From Pseudomonadota bacterium (GTDB lineage: Bacteria; Pseudomonadota; Gammaproteobacteria; Steroidobacterales; Steroidobacteraceae): 5,325 bases of DNA. Shown piece after piece: positions 1-4,838 of this stretch; position 1 is the first letter of the stretch, and every line of letters begins with the position of its first letter. Under the pieces are notes generated by a model, which was not told where the DNA came from, searched no databases, and saw only the letters and a list, made by a program, of their open reading frames with translations. The position numbers and the translations under genes are program-made. The DNA lies in contig QGUO01000284.1 of the NCBI GenBank assembly GCA_003242495.1, forward strand, positions 1 to 5,325. Direction: 5' to 3'.

Positions 1-76
1 CCTGGCGACCATCGTGCGCTCGCAGCTCGAATGGGAGAAACGGCTGCTTGCCGAGCCCGAGCTGCAGCGCAACTGA
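1..76 (+). CDS. C-terminal end of an unrecognised protein (partial)
   Basis: An open frame entering from the left edge reads 24 codons and stops at TGA 74-76. The peptide is charged and probably helical (it contains LEWEKRLLAEPELQRN), like the closing helix of a soluble protein. Codon use is GC-rich at the third position, as in the genes downstream, which supports real coding. Too little is present to assign a family. It lies on the same strand as glrK, but 295 bases separate the two, so it is probably not in the same transcription unit. Confident that it is a gene end; function unknown. Confidence 0.55.
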   Translation, partial: LATIVRSQLEWEKRLLAEPELQRN

Positions 77-84
77 CGCGCGGG

Positions 85-109
85 CCGAACGGCCGCTGGC
101 GCCGTTCGG
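85..109 (+). repeat. Inverted repeat, possible hairpin after the upstream gene
   Basis: CCGAACGGC at 85-93 and GCCGTTCGG at 101-109 form a perfect 9-bp stem with a 7-base loop, starting 8 bases after the stop of the upstream gene. The position suits a 3'-end hairpin for that gene. No T-run follows (the next bases are GC-rich), so it is not a classical rho-independent terminator. It may protect an mRNA end or assist factor-dependent termination. Confidence 0.45.
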
Positions 110-160
110 GCGGCCTGCCCTCGGGCCCGTGCGGCGCGCCAGCGCCGCCGCCACGACCTT

Positions 161-178
161 GGACCCGGCACCGGGTCC
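161..178. repeat. Perfect palindrome GGACCCGG-CA-CCGGGTCC
   Basis: Two 8-base arms (161-168 and 171-178) are separated by only two bases. A spacer this short is awkward for an RNA hairpin but common in binding sites for dimeric DNA-binding proteins. It lies about 190 bases upstream of the glrK start. It could be an operator or a distant activator site; no protein can be assigned from sequence alone. Confidence 0.35.
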
Positions 179-263
179 GACACACGCAGCCGGCCACTCA
201 GGTTGATGACCAAAGCGCAGTCATGAAAAAGATGGAACGCGGATGGCGCGAACCCCGGCGCGT

Positions 264-288
264 CGCAAACCGGATGCGCGCGTTTGCG
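264..288. repeat. Inverted repeat CGCAAAC-N11-GTTTGCG
   Basis: Perfect 7-base arms at 264-270 and 282-288 flank an 11-base spacer, about 85 bases upstream of the glrK start. Arm length and spacing fit a dyad operator or a small hairpin. In such GC-rich DNA short repeats can arise by chance, although these arms contain an AT-rich AAA/TTT core, which makes chance somewhat less likely. Confidence 0.3.
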
Positions 289-360
289 CGGGCTTCCGGT
301 GCGTGGCGCAGGCACAGCGTTTCCGGGGTTTTCCCGCCCATGTTCACGGCACCTTTCCGC

Positions 361-366
361 TAGAAT
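361..366 (+). promoter_or_regulatory. Candidate -10 box for glrK (near-leaderless transcript)
   Basis: TAGAAT matches the sigma-70 -10 consensus TATAAT at five of six positions. It ends five bases before the glrK ATG at 372, so transcription would begin at or within a base or so of the start codon. This fits the lack of any Shine-Dalgarno sequence in front of the ATG. The -35 region at the usual distance (around 338-343) does not match TTGACA, so the promoter would be weak or activator-dependent. Confidence 0.35.
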
Positions 367-371
367 GCGGC

Positions 372-1826
372 ATGCGCTGGCCCCGCCCAAAATCCTTGAG
401 CAGCTTGATGCTGACCGGCTTTGCGCTGGTCGCAGCCCCGCTGCTCCTCGCGGTGGTGATCGGCGCAACCAAGGTCCGCAACCTCTCGGACGAAAGCGCC
501 GCCCTGGTGCGCACCGGGGTCGCCACCACGCATTACACGCAGCAGATGTTCCAGCAGCTCTCGGCCATGGAACGCAGCGCCAAGCTCTATCAAGTGCTGA
601 GCGAGCCGGCGATGCTCCAGGCGTATCGCGACAGCCGCGAGCGCCTGCTGGTCACGCTCGCCGGAGTGGAGAGCGTCACCGACGATCCGGCGCGTAACGA
701 ACAGCTGCGCGCGGTGCGGGCCGCCCTGCGGCGCATCGACGCCGCGATGCTGTCGCTCACGCCGCCCGAGCCGCAGGTGCTGCGCGAAGCGCTCGATGGG
801 ATTCCCGCGCTGTGGGAGGCCGCGTTCGAATTGTCGACCGCCACCGCCGGGCAGATCGAAACCGGCCTGTCGCGCCTGCAGACACGAACCGCGGAAACGC
901 AGCAGTACTTGTTCTGGTTGTCGGCCGGGCTGATACTGCTCACGGCGCTGCTGATTACGATATTCACGCTGGTGCTGATGCGGCCCATTCGCCAGATCGA
1001 CAGCGCCATCAGCCAGCTCGGCAAGGGCACCTTCTCCAAGCCCATCGCCGTGCGCGGTCCCTCGGACCTGGAGAACCTGGGCAGACAGCTCGAATGGCTG
1101 CGCGTGCGGCTGCTGGAGCTCGCTCAGGAACGCAACCGGTTCCTGCGGCACATGTCGCACGAGCTGAAGACGCCGCTCGCGAACATTCGCGAAGGCACCG
1201 AGCTGCTGGTGGACGGCGCGGTCGGCGAGCTCGACAGCGCACAGCGCGAAGTCGCGGTCATCCTGCGCGACAACAGCATCAAGCTGCAGCAGCTCATCGA
1301 GAACCTGTTGCAGTTCAGTGCCTGGCAGGCGCGGCACTCGACGCTCGAGATCAGCGAGTTCCGCCTGCGGCCACTCATCAAATCGGCGTTGGAGACGCAC
1401 CAGCTCGCGCTGCTCGCGCAGCGCGTCCACCTGGATTTGAAAGTCCAGGACATCGAGCTGCGCGCCGATCGCGCCAAACTGAAATTGATCCTGGATAACC
1501 TCTTGTCGAACGCACTGAAGTACAGCCCCCGCGGCGGCACCATCTACCTGCATGCCGAGACCCAGAAGGACGTGCTGGTGCTGGATGTCGCCGATACCGG
1601 TCCGGGCATTTCGCCCGACGAGCGCAGCGCGATTTTCGATGCGTTCTATTCCGGACGCGCACCGACCGCCGGGCACCTGAAGGGCACGGGCATCGGCTTG
1701 TCCGTGGTCTCGGAGTTCGTCCAGGCGCATGGCGGCACCATCGAGATCGTCGACGGCCGGTTTCCCGGCGCGCACTTTCGGGTGCGTCTGCCGTTGACAC
1801 CCAAACTGGCGGCGGAGCCGGCATAG
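372..1826 (+). CDS. glrK: Sensor histidine kinase GlrK (QseE family)
   Basis: This 484-residue inner-membrane sensor kinase is predicted to autophosphorylate and pass the phosphate to GlrR, encoded two genes downstream. Visible parts in order: first membrane helix about 10-33; a mostly helical periplasmic region to about 178; second membrane helix about 179-204; HAMP linker (starting RPIRQID) to about 255; H-box RHMSHELKTPLAN with phospho-acceptor His263; N-box DNLLSNALKYSP around 375-386; DTGPGIS at 408-414; and GTGIGLS at 438-444. All ATP-binding motifs are intact. The length is close to the 475 residues of E. coli GlrK, and the order glrK-qseG-glrR matches enterobacteria. I chose ATG 372 because it directly precedes the first membrane helix. 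The frame is open back to 243, but the extra residues look non-coding. There is no clear ribosome binding site, and a -10-like box lies just upstream. The family call rests mainly on the operon context with GlrR; the kinase call itself is near certain. Confidence 0.92.
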   Translation: MRWPRPKSLSSLMLTGFALVAAPLLLAVVIGATKVRNLSDESAALVRTGVATTHYTQQMFQQLSAMERSAKLYQVLSEPAMLQAYRDSRERLLVTLAGVESVTDDPARNEQLRAVRAALRRIDAAMLSLTPPEPQVLREALDGIPALWEAAFELSTATAGQIETGLSRLQTRTAETQQYLFWLSAGLILLTALLITIFTLVLMRPIRQIDSAISQLGKGTFSKPIAVRGPSDLENLGRQLEWLRVRLLELAQERNRFLRHMSHELKTPLANIREGTELLVDGAVGELDSAQREVAVILRDNSIKLQQLIENLLQFSAWQARHSTLEISEFRLRPLIKSALETHQLALLAQRVHLDLKVQDIELRADRAKLKLILDNLLSNALKYSPRGGTIYLHAETQKDVLVLDVADTGPGISPDERSAIFDAFYSGRAPTAGHLKGTGIGLSVVSEFVQAHGGTIEIVDGRFPGAHFRVRLPLTPKLAAEPA

Positions 1827-1828
1827 CG

Positions 1829-2536
1829 ATGGTGAGCGGTCCTTTGCGCATGCAACCGGCGTGGCGCCTGGGCAGCGCACGTGTGCAGCGCCTCGCCCGC
1901 ATCGCGGCGCTCGCCGTGGCCGGCTTGGGAGCGGGCGGCTGCGAGCTCCTGCCGCCGCTCATGGAGCCGCCCCAGACCGACAGCGCGGCGCAGCCGCCCA
2001 GCGAGGGCCTGCAGCTGTATCTCGAGACCATGGAAGGGCTCGGCAGCAACGATCCGGCCCGACAGGCGGATGTGTTCTATGCCGCGGAGCAGGAATACAC
2101 GCGCGCGCCGACCACGACCAACACGTTGCGCTATGCAGCAGCGCTGGTCACGCCCGGACACCCCTCGGAAAGCCCCACGGAAGGCAAACGGCTGCTGGAG
2201 TCCTTGCTCGCCACGCCCGAGCGCATGGTCCCTGCGGAACGCACCCTGGTCGCCGTCCTGCTGATCGAGACCAATGCGCGCCTCAAGCTCGAAGCGGAGA
2301 ATCGTCGGTTGCTGGAGACACTCGACGAAAACAGCAAAGCGCAGGCAAACTCGGACAAACGGGTCCAGGCGCAGGTCGAGGAGAACGCCCGTCTGCGCCG
2401 CGCTCTCGCCGAGGCCCAGCAGAAGCTGGAGGCGATCAAGGAAATCGAGAGGTCCATCATTGAACGCAGCTCTTCGCCCCCTGGCAATCGCGAAACCTCC
2501 GCAAGTGAAACGCAAAGCTCGATTATTGGTCGTTGA
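1829..2536 (+). CDS. qseG: QseG-like lipoprotein with C-terminal coiled coil
   Basis: This 235-residue protein lies between the kinase and regulator genes, as qseG (yfhG) does in E. coli, where the product is an outer-membrane lipoprotein that interacts with the kinase. The N-terminus has basic residues, a hydrophobic stretch (about 25-36) and a lipobox-like AGGC with Cys38 as the probable lipidated residue. The -3 position is Ala rather than the preferred Leu, so processing is less certain. A proline-rich segment follows. A long charged coiled coil spans about 145-210 and ends in QQKLEAIKEIERSIIER, resembling the KLENLTDIERQL end of E. coli QseG. A Ser/Thr-rich tail closes the protein. The ATG is 2 bases after the glrK stop, with GGAG 11 bases upstream. 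Met8 (ATG 1850) is an alternative start that gives a more typical signal peptide. The 3' end overlaps glrR. Confidence 0.8.
   Translation: MVSGPLRMQPAWRLGSARVQRLARIAALAVAGLGAGGCELLPPLMEPPQTDSAAQPPSEGLQLYLETMEGLGSNDPARQADVFYAAEQEYTRAPTTTNTLRYAAALVTPGHPSESPTEGKRLLESLLATPERMVPAERTLVAVLLIETNARLKLEAENRRLLETLDENSKAQANSDKRVQAQVEENARLRRALAEAQQKLEAIKEIERSIIERSSSPPGNRETSASETQSSIIGR
2447..2462 (+). promoter_or_regulatory. Shine-Dalgarno GAGAGG before an alternative TTG start of glrR
   Basis: GAGAGG at 2447-2452 lies 7 bases before TTG 2460, which is in frame with glrR. No comparable ribosome binding site precedes the GTG at 2505 that fits the family length. Use of TTG would add 15 residues (beginning MNAALRPLAIAKPP) before the receiver domain. 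The site lies inside the end of qseG, so ribosomes finishing qseG could also reinitiate there. This is a real sequence match, but its use is uncertain. Confidence 0.4.
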
Positions 2537-3842
2537 CGACGATCCCGGCTTGCTTCGGCTGCTCACGATCCGTCTGCGCGCGGAGAACTACGAAGTCGAA
2601 GCGGTGGAAAGCGCAGCGCTCGCGCTCGCCGCCCTCTCGCGAGTGCGCCCGGACCTGGTGATCACCGACCTGCGCATGGACCAGATGGACGGCATCGGAC
2701 TGCTCAAGGAGATCCAGAGCCGCGCGCCCGGTCTGCGGGTCATCATCCTCACCGCGCATGGCACCATCCCGGATGCCGTGCAAGCCACCCAAAGCGGCGC
2801 CTTCGCGTTCCTCACCAAGCCGGTCGACAAGCAGGAGTTGCTCGATCATGTGCAGAAGGCGCTCAAGGTGTCCGGCTTCGCCGATACCACCGAGGACTGG
2901 CGCCGCGAGATCGTCACCCGCAGCACGCTGATGGAAGAGCGCCTGGCGCAGGCGCACATGGTCGCCGGCACCGACGCGCGCGTGATGATCACGGGCGAAA
3001 GCGGCACCGGCAAGGAGCTGCTGGCGCGCGCCATTCACAAGGCGAGCCCGCGGCGCAATCGCCCCTTCGTGGCCATCAACTGCAGCGCCATGGCGGAGAA
3101 CCTGCTCGAAAGTGAGCTCTTCGGGCACGTCAAGGGCGCGTTCACCGGCGCCATCCGCGAGCACCGCGGCCTGTTCCAGGCGGCCGACGGCGGCACACTG
3201 ATGCTCGATGAGATCGGCGACATGCCGATGCGCCTGCAGGTCAAGCTGCTGCGCGTGCTGCAGGAGAACCAGGTGCGCCCGGTGGGCAGCACCGAGGCCA
3301 CGCCCGTCAACGTGCGCATCATCTCGGCGACGCACCGCGACCTGAAGCAGCTCATCATGAGCGGGCACTTCCGCGAGGACCTGTACTATCGCCTCAACGT
3401 GGTGCACATCGAGATGCCGCCGCTCAGCAAGCGACGCGAGGACATCCCGCTGCTGGTGTCACACTTCCTCGAGAAGATCGCCGAGGAGACGGGTCAACAG
3501 CGGCACATCTACGCCCCGGAGGCCGTGGAGGTGCTGGTCAGCGCCGAGTGGCCCGGCAACGTGCGCCAGCTCGAGAACGTGGTGCGTCAGAACGTGGCGC
3601 TCGCCACCAGCCCCATCATCAGCGCAGAGCTGGTGCAGGCGGCGCTCGGCGGCGGCTCGGGGCGCCTGCCCTCCTTCGACGAGGCGCGCGATGAGTTCAC
3701 GCGCAACTACCTCTCACAGATCCTACAGATCACCGGCGGCAACGTGAGCCAGGCGGCGCGCCTGGCCAAGCGCAATCGCACGGACTTCTACAAGCTGCTC
3801 GGGCGTCATCAGTTGACGCCGGATGACTTCAAGCAGCGGTGA
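2505..3842 (+). CDS. glrR: Sigma-54-dependent response regulator GlrR (QseF)
   Basis: This 445-residue activator is predicted to be phosphorylated by GlrK and then to open sigma-54 RNA polymerase promoters by ATP hydrolysis. Receiver domain about 5-120: acidic pocket VVDDDPG, phospho-acceptor Asp55 in ITDLRMDQMDG, Thr83 in ILTAHG, Lys105 in TKPVDK. AAA+ domain about 140-365: Walker A GESGTGKE 164-171, the sigma-54 contact loop GAFTGA 211-216, Walker B LMLDE with Asp235-Glu236, and WPGNVRQLENV 349-359. The Fis-type helix-turn-helix lies at about 411-437 (GGNVSQAARLAKRNRTDFYKL in outline). All key residues are present. Length and motif order closely follow E. coli GlrR (444 residues, Asp56), including the DFYKLLGRH...DDFK ending. 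I chose GTG 2505 for that reason. It overlaps qseG by 32 bases and has no visible Shine-Dalgarno sequence; TTG 2460 has one. No glnB follows, unlike E. coli. Confidence 0.95.
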   Translation: MKRKARLLVVDDDPGLLRLLTIRLRAENYEVEAVESAALALAALSRVRPDLVITDLRMDQMDGIGLLKEIQSRAPGLRVIILTAHGTIPDAVQATQSGAFAFLTKPVDKQELLDHVQKALKVSGFADTTEDWRREIVTRSTLMEERLAQAHMVAGTDARVMITGESGTGKELLARAIHKASPRRNRPFVAINCSAMAENLLESELFGHVKGAFTGAIREHRGLFQAADGGTLMLDEIGDMPMRLQVKLLRVLQENQVRPVGSTEATPVNVRIISATHRDLKQLIMSGHFREDLYYRLNVVHIEMPPLSKRREDIPLLVSHFLEKIAEETGQQRHIYAPEAVEVLVSAEWPGNVRQLENVVRQNVALATSPIISAELVQAALGGGSGRLPSFDEARDEFTRNYLSQILQITGGNVSQAARLAKRNRTDFYKLLGRHQLTPDDFKQR

Positions 3843-3844
3843 GC

Positions 3845-3880
3845 GGATAGGCCCGCTGGCGTGGGCCACCGGGCCTATCC
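3845..3880 (+). terminator. Strong hairpin just after glrR (no U-tract)
   Basis: Starting 2 bases after the glrR stop, GGATAGGCCCG (3845-3855) pairs perfectly with CGGGCCTATCC (3870-3880), an 11-bp stem. After a C-C mismatch, TGGC (3857-3860) pairs with GCCA (3865-3868) around a GTGG loop. The following bases are CGGAAACC, with no T-run. It is therefore probably a 3'-end stabilising structure or part of a factor-dependent end rather than an intrinsic terminator. Intrinsic termination could occur at 4050-4075. Confidence 0.6.
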
Positions 3881-4049
3881 CGGAAACCGTGCCACGCTGG
3901 CCGGTCGGTTCGGCGACCGCGCGATCCTGAACCGGATACGATTCGCGGCTGTGTGCGCCCTTGCAAGGTGGTCGGCTGGAAGAACTCGTTGCCCTGATCC
4001 CAGGTACGCCCGGTGAGCTCGGCCAGCGCCGCTTGCCGGCTGCACCAAG
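3881..4049. other. Convergent intergenic region, no convincing gene
   Basis: Between the glrR hairpin and the shared terminator I see no supported gene. There is a 6-bp inverted repeat (CGGTCG 3902-3907 with CGACCG 3914-3919) and a 10-base palindrome CCTTGCAAGG (3959-3968). A minus-strand frame across about 3936-4046 has codon use like real genes here, but has no start of its own outside the terminator; it may be a gene remnant or chance. Confidence 0.5.
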
Positions 4050-4075
4050 AAAAAACCCGCCTTTCGGCGGGTTTT
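4050..4075 (-). terminator. Rho-independent terminator, bidirectional, stronger on the minus strand
   Basis: AAAACCCGCC (4052-4061) and GGCGGGTTTT (4066-4075) form a perfect 10-bp stem with a 4-base loop. Read on the minus strand, the loop is GAAA (a stable GNRA tetraloop) and the GC stem is followed by six T residues (4055-4050). This is a textbook terminator 23 bases after the stop of the PEP-CTERM gene. On the plus strand the stem is followed by only four T residues, enough to serve as a weaker terminator for the glrK-qseG-glrR operon as well. Confidence 0.9.
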
Positions 4076-4098
4076 CTCGTCATGCCCTGCGCAAGCCT

Positions 4099-4662
4099 TC
4101 AGACCTTGCGCCGCCGGCGCGCGAGCCCCGCACCGAGCAGACCGACACCGAGCAGCGCCAGGGTGCCGGGCTCCGGAACGTTGGTGGCACGATCGCCGAT
4201 GACGACCAGCGACGACTTGTTGAAATAGAAGTCGCCGGAGAAGGCCTGCACCACCACGTCCAGGATGCCGTCGCTCAACAGGCTCGCGAGCGAGAAGTTG
4301 AACACATCGTTCAAGAGCCAGTTGCCCTCGACCGACTGGGAGTAAGACCAGCCGTTGCCGTCGAAGTCGAAGCGCACGTACTCCTCCGCATCGCCGACCC
4401 AGGGCAGATCGCCGAGGAGCGCATCGTCATACAGCCAGATCGTCAGCGAGGCGTTGGTGATCGAGTCGATCCCCGGGCGGAAACCATTGCTGCCGCCGGT
4501 GATGTCATGCGTGTACGACAGTGAGTCGGGGGCGACCAGCAGGACGTCCGCTGGGTTGTAGGTATCGGTCCAGATGTAGGGAATTGCGTGCGCGGTGCCT
4601 GCCGACATACCGAGCACGGCGGCCAGCGCGGCCAGTTTGTACTTGATCGATGGGATCGCCAT
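4099..4662 (-). CDS. PEP-CTERM sorting domain protein (exosortase substrate)
   Basis: This small exported protein has 187 residues. Residues 1-26 form a Sec signal peptide: Lys7 and Lys9, a hydrophobic core, then a predicted AHA|IP cleavage site. The C-terminus is a classical PEP-CTERM signal: VPEPGT at 162-167, a hydrophobic helix to about 181, then RRRRK at 182-186. Proteins of this type are processed by an exosortase (EpsH/Xrt family) and linked to exopolysaccharide or the cell surface. The roughly 135-residue mature domain has no cysteine and is rich in Asp, aromatic residues and alternating hydrophobic stretches (SLSYTHDIT, DSITNASLTIWLYDD), suggesting a beta-sandwich; I do not recognise its function. 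ATG 4662 was chosen because GGAGA lies 5 bases upstream. TTG 4674 is in frame, but it would use up that site. A sigma-54-type promoter lies upstream and a terminator directly downstream, so it is probably a single-gene unit. No exosortase is in the window. Confidence 0.93.
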   Translation of the reverse strand: MAIPSIKYKLAALAAVLGMSAGTAHAIPYIWTDTYNPADVLLVAPDSLSYTHDITGGSNGFRPGIDSITNASLTIWLYDDALLGDLPWVGDAEEYVRFDFDGNGWSYSQSVEGNWLLNDVFNFSLASLLSDGILDVVVQAFSGDFYFNKSSLVVIGDRATNVPEPGTLALLGVGLLGAGLARRRRKV

Positions 4663-4672
4663 TCCTCTCTCC
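4663..4672 (-). promoter_or_regulatory. Ribosome binding site of the PEP-CTERM gene
   Basis: On the minus strand GGAGAGAGGA precedes ATG 4662. GGAG (4672-4669) is at a good 6-base spacing, which decides for this ATG over the in-frame TTG at 4674, since that TTG includes part of the site. Confidence 0.75.
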
Positions 4673-4721
4673 AAAATTTAAGGGCGCTGGCCGCACGGTG
4701 GCTGGCGCTGCCAGGGGAGGA

Positions 4722-4738
4722 AGCAAGCGATATACCAA
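4722..4738 (-). promoter_or_regulatory. Candidate sigma-54 (-24/-12) promoter of the PEP-CTERM gene
   Basis: The minus strand reads TTGGTATATCGCTTGCT. GG (4736-4735) and GC (4724-4723) are exactly 10 bases apart, as required for sigma-54. The -12 element TTGCT is perfect, and the -24 element has TTGG but TAT in place of the favoured CAC. The predicted transcription start is near 4711, giving a leader of about 49 bases before the ATG. PEP-CTERM genes in other Proteobacteria are known to use sigma-54 promoters, which raises the prior. No enhancer site could be identified upstream. Confidence 0.65.
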
Positions 4739-4838
4739 TCCCAAATATTGCTCGCCGAATCAGTGAGTTGCCCGAGACCCACACCCTTGGCGATCACCGG
4801 GAGCATCCCTCGAGTAAGGAATACCGACAGCTCGTCGA

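Larger units (their letters stand above)
77..371. other. Intergenic region upstream of glrK
   Basis: This 295-base stretch has no convincing gene. The glrK frame stays open back to about 243, but that extension would place a basic, low-complexity peptide ahead of the first membrane segment and matches nothing known in GlrK. It contains three perfect inverted repeats (85-109, 161-178, 264-288) and a -10-like box at 361-366. In E. coli the small RNA gene glmY sits just upstream of glrK. I see no clear glmY-like RNA here: there is no U-rich terminator and no strong sigma-54 promoter. Confidence 0.6.

Noticed and set aside
98..111. Another GG-N10-GC at CTGGCGCCGTTCGGGC
   Set aside because: It lacks the TT of the -12 element and lies within the hairpin after the upstream gene; no gene starts at a suitable distance.
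305..318. GG-N10-GC spacing upstream of glrK (GTGGCGCAGGCACAGC), possible sigma-54 promoter
   Set aside because: The -24 half is fair (TGGCGC), but the -12 half reads CAGC instead of TTGC. In GC-rich DNA this spacing arises often by chance.
243..371. N-terminal extension of glrK to an ATG at 243
   Set aside because: It would add 43 basic, low-complexity residues before the first membrane helix, and the -10-like box and the family length both support 372.
360..1880. Long open frame on the minus strand antisense to glrK
   Set aside because: It has no recognisable domain and is rich in Arg, Gln and Leu, as expected for the mirror of a GC-rich gene; glrK carries all kinase motifs.
2274..2504. 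Extending glrR upstream to 2274
   Set aside because: The extra residues are an Arg/Ser-rich out-of-frame reading of the qseG coiled coil; the receiver domain begins after 2505.
2523..3407. Long minus-strand frame antisense to glrR
   Set aside because: It is a shadow of the glrR codons (rich in His, Ala and Arg) with no domain or ribosome site.
3829..4083. Minus-strand ORF of 84 codons between the convergent genes
   Set aside because: Its only ATG lies upstream of the terminator hairpin, so the hairpin would be inside the gene; there is no good ribosome site and no family match.
4683..4710. Direct repeat of GGCGCTG (4683-4689 and 4704-4710) in the PEP-CTERM leader
   Set aside because: Seven GC-rich bases repeated once is expected by chance.
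4825..4837. CGAC-N5-GTCG dyad upstream of the PEP-CTERM promoter as an activator site
   Set aside because: The arms are only 4 bases, it lies at the very end of the reductase gene, and it does not match TGTC-N10-GACA. Too weak to call.
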